Positions 55,763 through 64,000 of a stretch of 64,000 nucleotides of DNA are shown here, in pieces. A program made the position numbers and the translations under genes. Position 1 is the first letter of the stretch. Each line of letters starts with the position of its first letter. Origin of the DNA: Marinobacter flavimaris (GTDB lineage Bacteria > Pseudomonadota > Gammaproteobacteria > Pseudomonadales > Oleiphilaceae); assembly GCF_002933295.1 (NCBI RefSeq), contig NZ_PSSW01000003.1, positions 124,001 to 188,000 of the forward strand. Direction: 5' to 3'. The notes beneath the pieces were generated by a model. It was not told where the DNA came from. It did not search any database and worked only from the letters and a program-made list of their open reading frames with translations.

Positions 55763-56493
<731 letters not shown>

Positions 56494-56497
<4 letters not shown>

Positions 56498-56904
56498 TGG
56501 CCAGGCTCCGTCAACAACAGAATATCCTTGTATCCGGCTTCCTCAAGCAACCGGAACAGTGTCTCCAGGTCCGCCATGGTGATTCGTTCTGCAGCGGCGA
56601 TTTTCAGGGGCTGCTCTTCGCCAGGTTCTGGCAGTCTGGCAACCAGGGAGTCCCTGTCGAGTAGCTCGCCGTTCACTTTCCACTCGCCCTCGGCACTGAC
56701 AATCATGTCCGCGTGCGGCGACTGCCGGTCCTCCGCCTGCTGCGTGGCAGGCAATTCCGGAAGTGGGTCATCGGTCAGTTGGCCGGCAACAATGAAAAAC
56801 ATGAGCAGCAGAAACACAAGGTTGATCAACGGCAGAAGTGCATCTTCCACACGTTCCATCAAGGTTTTGCCGGAGGTAAACGGAGGTGGAACCAGATCGC
56901 TCAT
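56494..56904 (-). CDS. exbD: ExbD-like biopolymer transport protein (second)
   Basis: 136 residues with one N-terminal membrane helix ([20 protein letters not shown]) carrying the ExbD/TolR pattern, and a periplasmic C-terminal domain. ExbD partners ExbB to energise TonB. In this copy the usual acidic residue in the helix is replaced by Asn (PLINLVF), so it may not carry protons. It overlaps both neighbours by 4 nt. Confidence 0.85.
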
Positions 56905-57296
56905 GGTGTTGTCGCGTTCGTCCGCTTCCAGTGGCTGTCGATACCCTGGTCAACCAGGCTGCTGAGCACCCGGGTGAAGGCTCCCAGCGGTGTGTCGCCG
57001 GTTGTTGCGAGGTTTACTTCGGTAATACCGGCGTTGCCCAGCTCGGTCATGAGCTGGTCGAGGGCCATGGCCTGTCCCTGCCACTGCACCTTGCCATTGG
57101 CAGTCACTGTCAGCTCGGGCAGCGGCTCGCCAGTGATCGGGCTGCGGTTCGAGGTGTTGTTGGCCAGCTCCAGGTAATCCACGGGCAGTAGCCGGGTGGT
57201 CAGCATAAAGAACACCAGAAGTATGAACACCACATCAATCAGAGGCGTAATCCGGATCGGAATCGGACGACTTGGTCTCGGTTCAACCAGTTGCAT
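56901..57296 (-). CDS. exbD: ExbD-like biopolymer transport protein (first)
   Basis: 131 residues from ATG 57296, overlapping exbB by 14 nt. The membrane helix has the conserved aspartate in ITPLIDVVFILLVFFML, so this copy is the likely proton-carrying partner. It is followed by the second exbD; two ExbD proteins in one operon suggest a mixed stator complex. Confidence 0.87.
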   Translation of the reverse strand: MQLVEPRPSRPIPIRITPLIDVVFILLVFFMLTTRLLPVDYLELANNTSNRSPITGEPLPELTVTANGKVQWQGQAMALDQLMTELGNAGITEVNLATTGDTPLGAFTRVLSSLVDQGIDSHWKRTNATTP

Positions 57297-58071
57297 GGGC
57301 GAATCGCTGACCCCGGACGGTTGAATAGCGATCAGGCTCCTCGCTGGCTGTCTCTGTATCAAGCTGTTGCGCCGGAGACTGGTACGACGTGTCTGCGGCC
57401 TCCAGAGTCTGCTCCGGCACGATATGCAGAACTGAAACCAGGGTGCTGTTGATGGTCTTGTGGATGCGCCGCAGTCGGAACTCGATCCAGGCAGCCAGGG
57501 CGGCAAAGGGTATGGCGACAACCAGGCCCGCCGCCGTGGTGGTCAGCGCCTCATAGATGCCGCCACTGAGCTGAGTGGCGTTGGCCCGGCCTTCGGTAGC
57601 CGCCATGGCGCTGAAAGCTTCCATCATGCCGAGCACGGTTCCCAGCAGACCGAGCAGTGGCGCCAGGGCTGCGATGACTTCAATAATCTTGAGGGGTGCC
57701 TCGAACGGCTCGAGAGAATGTTGCGCATCCCGCGCGGCGGTTTCCCGAATCTGGCGATCATCCTGGCCGTTCTGAATGGCCTCAATCGTATCGGTGACAA
57801 GCCGCTGCAGCGGATTCATCTGCCCCCATCGTCCGGCCTGATGTCGAACCTCGGACGGTCGGACTGACGCCGGATCCTTCTGCCAGTTCATTACGGTTTG
57901 TTTAAGCCGGCCAGACAAACGCGGTGCATAGAGGGCCCCGAGAAGCATCAGATACACGAAGGTAACGAAGCCAACGACGGCAAGCACCACCAGAACAATC
58001 ATGACAGGGCCACCCATATCAATAAGTTGGGTGATCGGGCCGGCATTCAGGGGCAGAGTTAGGTCCGTCAT
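57283..58071 (-). CDS. exbB: ExbB/TolQ-type proton channel protein
   Basis: 262 residues from ATG 58071. Three membrane segments with LLGLLGTVLGMMEAF and TTAAGLVVAIPFAALAAW are typical of ExbB/TolQ. It is the first gene of exbB-exbD-exbD-tonB. A Fur-like site at 58108 precedes it, fitting iron control of a TonB system. A TTG at 58086 is the upstream alternative start. Confidence 0.88.
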   Translation of the reverse strand: MTDLTLPLNAGPITQLIDMGGPVMIVLVVLAVVGFVTFVYLMLLGALYAPRLSGRLKQTVMNWQKDPASVRPSEVRHQAGRWGQMNPLQRLVTDTIEAIQNGQDDRQIRETAARDAQHSLEPFEAPLKIIEVIAALAPLLGLLGTVLGMMEAFSAMAATEGRANATQLSGGIYEALTTTAAGLVVAIPFAALAAWIEFRLRRIHKTINSTLVSVLHIVPEQTLEAADTSYQSPAQQLDTETASEEPDRYSTVRGQRFAHATG

Positions 58072-58107
58072 GCGAAGAGTTCTCAATGTGTAAAAATGGA
58101 ACTAAAT

Positions 58108-58126
58108 AATAACGATTAGCATTGAA
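58108..58126 (-). promoter_or_regulatory. Putative Fur box upstream of exbB
   Basis: TTCAATGCTAATCGTTATT on the minus strand matches 13 of 19 positions of the classical Fur box. It lies 37 nt before the exbB start. Confidence 0.55.
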
Positions 58127-58258
58127 TTTGCAAGCGTGTAGCCTGACTTCACAAAGCCCTCTGTTAGAATTGAGTTAAATGTAAGAGTTGCAAAAAGAAA
58201 GAAAAAACGGAGGTCAGATCATTACCGGTTGTCTAACCCGCTGCGGGGCCTGGAAGTC

Positions 58259-60601
58259 ATGATGATCAGGAGATGGTTGGGTAGCCTGGCGAATCGGGCA
58301 GTGGCCCTGGTGGTTGTTGCGATCATCCTGACGGCCCTGCTGGTAACCGTTGCCGGTTTCCTGCTGAGCCGCTCCGAGCTGGAGCAGCAGGCCCGTAACC
58401 AGGTGGAAACGATTGCCACGCTTATTGCGGGGGAGCTGGACGACAAGCTGGCCCTGCGACTGGAGGCACTCAACCACGTAGCCCAGAATCTCACCATGTC
58501 CGGTGATGTTCTCAACACCAGGGCCCGGATCCTGATCCGCCGCCAAACAGCCCTGGAGCATCTGTTCGATGCGGTTTACCTGATCGATGAAAACGGTCTG
58601 GTCATAGCCGAGAATCCCGAAGATTACCGGCAGGCGGGACTGGATGTCAGTAACCGGGAGTATTTTCAGCGGATTTCCTCCACGCTCACCCCGGTGATCA
58701 GCGAGCCCTACATCTCTCACTATCAGGAAAAGCCGGCCATCATGGTGGCTGCGCCGATTTTCGACCACCGTCAGCGTTTCATTGGTGTGATTGGTGGTGC
58801 CATCGCGCTGGATGGCAACAATTTTCTGGATCAGTTCATTAACATCCGTATAGGAACGACCGGCTATCTCGGTGTGGCAACCCGCAGTGGTTTTGTGGTG
58901 GTTGACCAGCGGGACCACCAGCCCATGGCGCCGGTGCGGGTTGCGAATCCTGTACTCCGGGATGCGATGGAGGGGTTCGAGGGCACCTTGGAGACCCGCA
59001 ACAGTAATGGTGAAAAGACCATCATGTCGGTGCAGCAGCTGACCCAGGTGCCCTGGTTTGTTTCCGCCTCCTGGCCTGCCCGGGAAGCCCTTGCACCAAT
59101 TACACGCACGGTGGATGCCTTCGTTTGGATCCTGCTGCTGGTCATCCTCTTGATTGCGCCCGTGGCACTGTGGCGTTTCCGGCGGCTGATGGCGCCGCTC
59201 AAGACATTGGGCATCCAGATCCGTGAGCGCCACCTGGGTATGCGTTCCGATCCGGTGGATGTCGCCGGGGGTAAGGAAATCCGCCAGGTTGCCGAGATCT
59301 TTAACACGGTGACCGATGAGCGTGATGAAGTTCTGGTGTCTCTGGCAGAAAGAGAGGCATTTTTCCGTTCCCTTACCCAGAGTGCGCCCATCGGTATTGT
59401 CCAGACCGACGTCCTGGGCCGTATCGAGTTTGCCAACCCGGCTTTCGAGGCGATCGTCGGCAAACCGGCGGAAGATCTCACATACAGTTACCTGGCCGAT
59501 CGTGTGGACAATGCCGACCGGCAGGAGGCGATTGCCGGTTGGAAGAATGCGATCAGGAGCCAGAGCGTTTTCCGGGGCCGGTTGAGACTGGCGGCTCCGG
59601 ATCGGGTGATCTGGGCCGATGTGATGACGGCGGCAATCCAGACGCCTGAAAAGGCTCTCGGCACCATCACGGTCGTTCGCGATATATCCCATGAGCTGGA
59701 AGTGGAAGAGGCACTCAAGACCGAGCAGCAGCGCGCGGAAACCATACTCCGCGTTCTTCAGGAAGGCGTCCTGATGGTCGATGTCGAGGGGGTTATCCGG
59801 TTTGCCAACGATGCTGCCTGCCGCCTGCTGGGCATTGAGGGCGAGTGCGTGCTTAGAAACTTCTTCCAGTTGGTTACCATCGAGACGGAAGAGCGGGAAC
59901 TGACGGCACAGGAGTTCCTGTCCGGGGATGACCTGGACAGCCTTTACGTCACCTTGCGGAACTCATTGGGCGTTCCCTTCCCCATAGACCTCACCATGCT
60001 GCACATTCGCCAGGGGCGAGAGGATGAGCGTCTGGTTTTCGTGCTGAGGGACGACAGCGATCGCCGTCGTCAGGAAGAACGGCTGTCCTGGGAGGCGACC
60101 CACGACAGCCTGACCCATTTGCTGAATCGGCGCGCGTTCAATGCGTCGCTGGTCCGTTGCCTGGGCGAGGCCGGGCGCCAGGAAGCACGTTCGGTGTTGA
60201 TGCTCATTGACCTGGACTACTTCAAACCGGTCAATGATGAGGGCGGCCACCTGCTCGGCGACGATCTGCTTAAACGGCTCGCCGAACTGTTCAAGGAATC
60301 GGTTCGCCAGTCCGATACCGTGGCCAGACTGGGTGGGGATGAGTTCGGTATTATTCTACCGGCTTGTGGCATGGCCAGGGCCCAGGCACTGGCGGAACGG
60401 ATTCGCGCCGATGTTGAAGCGCTTCGGATCGAACATGACGGCGGGTCCTTCGGTGTCACCACGAGCATTGGGCTCACGGAACTGACACCGGAAGATAGCG
60501 GCCCGAGAGAGGTCATGGCACGGGCCGATGAGGGTAGCTACATCGCCAAATCCCGGGGGCGCAATACGGTTGTCGTCGTCCCGTCACCACCAGCCGGCTG
60601 A
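58259..60601 (+). CDS. Cache-PAS-GGDEF diguanylate cyclase
   Basis: About 780 residues. An N-terminal membrane helix, a periplasmic Cache-like region (about 45-285), a second helix, a HAMP-like linker, two PAS regions (about 375-490 and 495-615) and a C-terminal GGDEF domain. The active-site GGDEF is intact (VARLGGDEFGIIL) and has an RQSD product-inhibition site five residues before it. ATG 58259 or 58262 is preceded by GGAAG. The 3' end overlaps the TSUP gene by 18 nt. Confidence 0.85.
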   Translation: MMIRRWLGSLANRAVALVVVAIILTALLVTVAGFLLSRSELEQQARNQVETIATLIAGELDDKLALRLEALNHVAQNLTMSGDVLNTRARILIRRQTALEHLFDAVYLIDENGLVIAENPEDYRQAGLDVSNREYFQRISSTLTPVISEPYISHYQEKPAIMVAAPIFDHRQRFIGVIGGAIALDGNNFLDQFINIRIGTTGYLGVATRSGFVVVDQRDHQPMAPVRVANPVLRDAMEGFEGTLETRNSNGEKTIMSVQQLTQVPWFVSASWPAREALAPITRTVDAFVWILLLVILLIAPVALWRFRRLMAPLKTLGIQIRERHLGMRSDPVDVAGGKEIRQVAEIFNTVTDERDEVLVSLAEREAFFRSLTQSAPIGIVQTDVLGRIEFANPAFEAIVGKPAEDLTYSYLADRVDNADRQEAIAGWKNAIRSQSVFRGRLRLAAPDRVIWADVMTAAIQTPEKALGTITVVRDISHELEVEEALKTEQQRAETILRVLQEGVLMVDVEGVIRFANDAACRLLGIEGECVLRNFFQLVTIETEERELTAQEFLSGDDLDSLYVTLRNSLGVPFPIDLTMLHIRQGREDERLVFVLRDDSDRRRQEERLSWEATHDSLTHLLNRRAFNASLVRCLGEAGRQEARSVLMLIDLDYFKPVNDEGGHLLGDDLLKRLAELFKESVRQSDTVARLGGDEFGIILPACGMARAQALAERIRADVEALRIEHDGGSFGVTTSIGLTELTPEDSGPREVMARADEGSYIAKSRGRNTVVVVPSPPAG

Positions 60602-61354
60602 GACACTGGCCTGCCACAGCAGACGAATGGCCAGCGCGGTCAGCACGATATTAAAGATCAGTGTGAACTTATGGTTGCTCAGGGACTTCAGTACATGGAG
60701 TCCGAGCCAGGTGCCGGCAAAGCCGCAGATGATCATGGCAATTATGAATGGCAGCCATTCGAAGAAGATGAATCCGGCGGCTCCGAATACGAGCGCCTTG
60801 GGGGCGTGCTGCAGCGTCATGGCCGTGGCGAAGGTGGCCACGGTTTTGAACCGGTCGGTGTGAATCTGCTTGATGAATGCGGCAACCAGCGGCCCGGTGG
60901 CGCCCACGAACAGACTGATAAAACTGGTCAGTGCCGATGCCAGAAACACGCCGGGGGCGCCGAATGCACCCTTGGGCAACGCCGGTCCCCAGCACAGGTA
61001 GAGAACGAAAAGCGCGATGGTCAGCTGCCAGATATGGGCCGGGAGATTCACCAGTAACCAGGCCCCCAACGCCGCCCCTGCAATCACGCCGGGCAGAAAC
61101 GCTGCGATCACTCGCCAGTCCACATGCCGCCAGGTCAGTGCCGCCCGACCAACATTGGAACCCAACTGGATCATGCCGTGAACCGGGATAATGGCTGCCG
61201 GCGGCATCCAGCTGGCCATCAACACCAGCAGCAGAACGCCGCCACCGGCGCCGAGGCTGGCGGTGATCATCGAGGTAATGGTGGAGCTGGCGAGCAGGAA
61301 AACGGCGACTGGAAGGCTCAGGCTTTCGGGTATCAGTTGGTTGAGTACTTCCAT
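60584..61354 (-). CDS. TauE/SafE (TSUP) family membrane permease
   Basis: 256 residues with about eight membrane segments, and the TSUP pattern in SLGAGGGVLLLVLMASWMPP and SFISLFVGATGPLVAAFI. The family exports sulfite, sulfoacetate or related anions in some bacteria. Substrate here is unknown. It overlaps the lytic-transglycosylase-like gene at its start (61333-61354). Confidence 0.85.
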   Translation of the reverse strand: MEVLNQLIPESLSLPVAVFLLASSTITSMITASLGAGGGVLLLVLMASWMPPAAIIPVHGMIQLGSNVGRAALTWRHVDWRVIAAFLPGVIAGAALGAWLLVNLPAHIWQLTIALFVLYLCWGPALPKGAFGAPGVFLASALTSFISLFVGATGPLVAAFIKQIHTDRFKTVATFATAMTLQHAPKALVFGAAGFIFFEWLPFIIAMIICGFAGTWLGLHVLKSLSNHKFTLIFNIVLTALAIRLLWQASVSAGWW

Positions 61355-62472
61355 TCACAGAATTCCGTTGATTTCAGTTTGGCCGTGCGACACAGGGCCT
61401 CGGTTGCCAGCTGAACATCGGCCACATAATAGAGCGAGGCAAGACCGAGCCGGTCCCGCCCAAGGTTGTGAAAAATCAGGCCGAAGGCAATATCACCGGC
61501 GGTGAAGCGTTCGTGGTTGGCGGCAAAATATTCCGCTGGCTGTGCCAGCACCGGATCGTCCAGCAGCGCCTGGACCCGTCCTGCGCCGCCATGATACGCC
61601 TGAACCAGCAGCAGGGTGAACAAGCGGTCCCTTTTGGCATCCGGCAGATGGCCGAACCGTTGCTGGAAAACCGGTGCCAGATTGCGGGCATTCTGATTCA
61701 TCAGGCGCAGGGCGCAGTCTATCTGTGCCAGTCGGTGCCAGAAATTGTCGGGGGCAATCTCGCAGTCAGAGAGTGCGGCGGGTGACAGCTGCAGGATGCC
61801 CCTGGCGTTGGCCCGGGAATGGGCTCTTGCCCGCGCTCCACTTTCAATCAGGATCTGGCCGGCCAGATATCGGGGCAAGGCCTGGGGCAGGGTCAGGCGG
61901 TTCTGGTTGCTGCGGTGTTCGTATACGTAGATCAGCGCGTCATGCAGGCTTTCCGGCGCACTACTGTCGGCAAAGTTGAGGTCGTCCCAGGCGCCCCAGA
62001 TCCGGTCTGCCGGCAGGGTGCCAAGATAACGGGCAACGGCTTCATCAACGTTTACATGGGGCTGGTCGCAGGAAAGGGCGAACGGGTAGCCTGTCTGGCC
62101 GGTCTCTCCGGCAACCCAGTCTTCCACCTTGCCATTCTCATACAATGATTTTCGGGTTGCGTTCAGCAGTCGCTGGGTGGCTTCACGGTCGTCACCGTCA
62201 CTGATCCAGGCCAGAAACCGGCCACGCATGTCGTACAGAACGTGGCGATCAGCACTGGCGCAATAGCCGGATTCCTTCAACACCCAGCGCCGGATGGTGA
62301 GAATGTTTTCAAACACCCCCTGGCTGACCCAATAGGGCGATGTGCGGACAATGCGGGTCCAGTCGCTGTCGTCACTGGTTGCCGTCTGGGTCTCCTGGGC
62401 GGATACCACAACCGGCGCTGCCAGGATGAAAATCACGGCAAGCTGGCGTAAGCTATTGAGAAATCTGATCAT
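61333..62472 (-). CDS. Exported lytic-transglycosylase-like protein
   Basis: 379 residues from ATG 62472. A signal peptide (LNSLRQLAVIFILAAPVVVSA) is followed by a region of unknown fold and, near 205-235, a motif GQILIESGARARAHSRANA and ARGILQLSPAAL resembling the ES..GAxGLMQ block of Slt-type transglycosylases, with the catalytic Glu apparently present. It may cleave murein. The match is partial, so the enzyme call is tentative. Confidence 0.55.
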   Translation of the reverse strand: MIRFLNSLRQLAVIFILAAPVVVSAQETQTATSDDSDWTRIVRTSPYWVSQGVFENILTIRRWVLKESGYCASADRHVLYDMRGRFLAWISDGDDREATQRLLNATRKSLYENGKVEDWVAGETGQTGYPFALSCDQPHVNVDEAVARYLGTLPADRIWGAWDDLNFADSSAPESLHDALIYVYEHRSNQNRLTLPQALPRYLAGQILIESGARARAHSRANARGILQLSPAALSDCEIAPDNFWHRLAQIDCALRLMNQNARNLAPVFQQRFGHLPDAKRDRLFTLLLVQAYHGGAGRVQALLDDPVLAQPAEYFAANHERFTAGDIAFGLIFHNLGRDRLGLASLYYVADVQLATEALCRTAKLKSTEFCEWKYSTN

Positions 62473-62524
62473 AGACGTTAGCCCCGCGACTTTCCTCAGA
62501 ACAGAATAACAAATGGAACCTGCC

Positions 62525-64000
62525 ATGAAGCAATCTGAATACCTTCGTTACGATGCTACTGCCCTTGCTGATCTTGTCCGTCGGGGCGAGGTCACTTCAA
62601 GGGAAGTATGCGAGGCGGCCGTGGAACGGGCAACCCGCGTGAACGGCGCGCTTAATGCGATCTGCTATCCGCAGTTTTCCGAAGCGCCAGCGCAGCGCTT
62701 TCCCGAGCAGGCTGTTTTTGCCGGCGTTCCTCTGTTGCTCAAGGACCTCGCCCAGGAACAGGCGGGGCATCCGTGCACCTATGGCAGTCGCGGCATGAAA
62801 AAGAATATTGCGCCCCAGGACTCGGAGTTTGTCCGACGGGCCCGGGACGGCGGTCTGGTTTTCCTGGGGCGAACTGCCACCCCGGAGTTTGGCCTGAAAG
62901 CGGTTACCGAGTCTGAGCTCTGGGGGCCAACCCGTAACCCCTGGAATACGGAGCTTACACCGGGGGGCTCCAGCGGCGGCTCCGGTGCGGCGGTCGCGGC
63001 CGGTATCGTGCCCATGGCGGGCGCCAACGACGGCGGCGGCTCCATCCGCATTCCGGCGGCTTACAATGGTCTGTTCGGTCTGAAACCGTCCCGCGGTCGC
63101 ATTTCCTCAGGGCCCTTCATGGGCGAGGCCTGGACCGGGGCCTCTACCGACCATGTGGTGACCCGAACGGTCAGGGACAGCGCGGCGATGCTGGATGTGC
63201 TCAACGGGCCGGCGCCAGGCGATCCGTTCAAAATTCCTGCGCCGTCTGCCGCCTACGCAGAGCTGATGCAGCGGTCTCCGGGCAGCCTCAGAATCGGTGT
63301 GTTTACCTCCTCGCCTTACAGCACTGAGGTGGCCCCTGAGTGCGTTTCTGCCGTCGAGGAAACCGCACGGGTTCTTGAGAATCTCGGACACAAGGTTGAA
63401 TACGCAGCGCCGGAGTTTGACGGCATGGCCCTGGCCCGTTGCTATCTGGGCCTGTATTTCGGCGAAGTGTCGGCGCTGATGGCGAAGGCGAAAGAGCAGT
63501 TCGGCGCCACCGACAGCGATTTCGAGCTGGATACCCGGCTGATCGGCATGCTTGGAGAGACCATGCCGCTCTCCGATTATGTCCGCCGCCGCCAGCAGTG
63601 GAACGAATTTGCCAGGGCGCTGGGCGCGTTCTTCGGGAGTTACGATTTATACCTCAGCCCCACCACCGGGCAGTTACCTGCAGCGATTGGAGAACTGGAA
63701 ACGCCGGCCCATCTGAAATTTGCTGCCCGCCTGATGCTGAAGTTCAAGGCCGGTAAGCTGGTGCACCGCTCTGGACAGGTGGATCAGATGGCTCTGGAAA
63801 GCCTGGCGCGAACACCCTTTACCCAGTTGGCCAACCTCACCGGGACGCCAGCCATGTCTGCGCCAATGCACTGGACTGCCGAAGGTTTGCCGGTGGGTGT
63901 CCAGTTCGGCGGGCCCCACGGCGCCGAAGCGACCCTGCTTCAGTTGGCGGGCCAACTGGAGGAGGCTAACCCGTGGTTCAGCAACTATGAAAAACTTGAG
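62525..64000 (+). CDS. Amidase of the signature family, 3'-truncated by the window edge
   Basis: 492 codons are visible from ATG 62525 to the right edge, with no stop. The Ser-cisSer-Lys triad is placed at Lys73 (LLLKDLAQ), Ser150 (GGSSGGSG) and Ser173 (GGSIRIPAA). It should hydrolyse an amide; the substrate is unknown. ATG 62525 has GGAA 6 nt before it; ATG 62513 is an in-frame alternative. Divergent from the transglycosylase-like gene. Confidence 0.88.
   Translation, partial: MKQSEYLRYDATALADLVRRGEVTSREVCEAAVERATRVNGALNAICYPQFSEAPAQRFPEQAVFAGVPLLLKDLAQEQAGHPCTYGSRGMKKNIAPQDSEFVRRARDGGLVFLGRTATPEFGLKAVTESELWGPTRNPWNTELTPGGSSGGSGAAVAAGIVPMAGANDGGGSIRIPAAYNGLFGLKPSRGRISSGPFMGEAWTGASTDHVVTRTVRDSAAMLDVLNGPAPGDPFKIPAPSAAYAELMQRSPGSLRIGVFTSSPYSTEVAPECVSAVEETARVLENLGHKVEYAAPEFDGMALARCYLGLYFGEVSALMAKAKEQFGATDSDFELDTRLIGMLGETMPLSDYVRRRQQWNEFARALGAFFGSYDLYLSPTTGQLPAAIGELETPAHLKFAARLMLKFKAGKLVHRSGQVDQMALESLARTPFTQLANLTGTPAMSAPMHWTAEGLPVGVQFGGPHGAEATLLQLAGQLEEANPWFSNYEKLE

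Overview
The window reads as a chromosomal segment of a Marinobacter-like marine gammaproteobacterium. The inference rests on moderately high GC, an ectoine gene set, a wax ester synthase of the Marinobacter type, many c-di-GMP genes, and an assimilatory nitrate cluster with NIT-ANTAR control. Species cannot be fixed from sequence alone. No rRNA, tRNA, CRISPR array or insertion sequence was seen.

Layout. 1-2239: end of a sodium:solute symporter and a metallophosphoesterase-like gene. 2325-5933: ectA, ectB and an ectoine-type aspartokinase with a strong promoter and a terminator, but no ectC. 6011-22723: mostly single-gene housekeeping and signalling units: a divergent sigma-70 factor, tag, a phosphopantetheinyl transferase, pdxH, an MHYT/degenerate-GGDEF protein, a large AsmA/DUF748 protein, a periplasmic binding protein, a YfbR-like nucleotidase, an NfeD/SPFH pair, an SDR, a GGDEF protein, a class II glutamine amidotransferase, and a metal-dependent hydrolase divergent from an AraC regulator. 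23088-29301: TM2 protein, wax ester synthase, and an RND pump with its adaptor.

29437-42032 is the nitrate assimilation cluster: nirD, nirB, an FAD reductase, nasR, nrtCBA and nasA. The FAD reductase-nirB-nirD, nrtABC and nasA units each carry a -24/-12 type promoter, a short leader, a hairpin whose hexanucleotide loop has A at position 1 and G at position 4, and an intrinsic terminator whose 5' arm overlaps that hairpin. This is the arrangement expected for NasR (NIT-ANTAR) antitermination. A fourth leader of the same type precedes the formate/nitrite transporter at 54579-55427, which lies beside a PP2C-kinase fusion. About 10 kb separates these two genes from the rest of the nitrate cluster.

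That 10 kb (42016-52562) holds an SprT-like protein, a type I restriction-modification operon with an AbiE toxin-antitoxin pair inserted between hsdS and hsdR, and an orphan hcp with two small unrecognised genes. Then come the PP2C-kinase and transporter, a Fur-box-preceded exbB-exbD-exbD-tonB operon, a large Cache/PAS/GGDEF protein, a TSUP permease, a lytic-transglycosylase-like protein and a truncated amidase at the right edge.

Scattered through the window are six intergenic elements made of a conserved core inside perfect inverted arms that differ completely from copy to copy. Five share one core (which would translate as MSERSELFF) and one has a different core. Two of the six lie inside nitrate operons, between nirB and nirD and between nrtB and nrtC. 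These elements and the four-leader nitrate regulon are the most unusual structures here.
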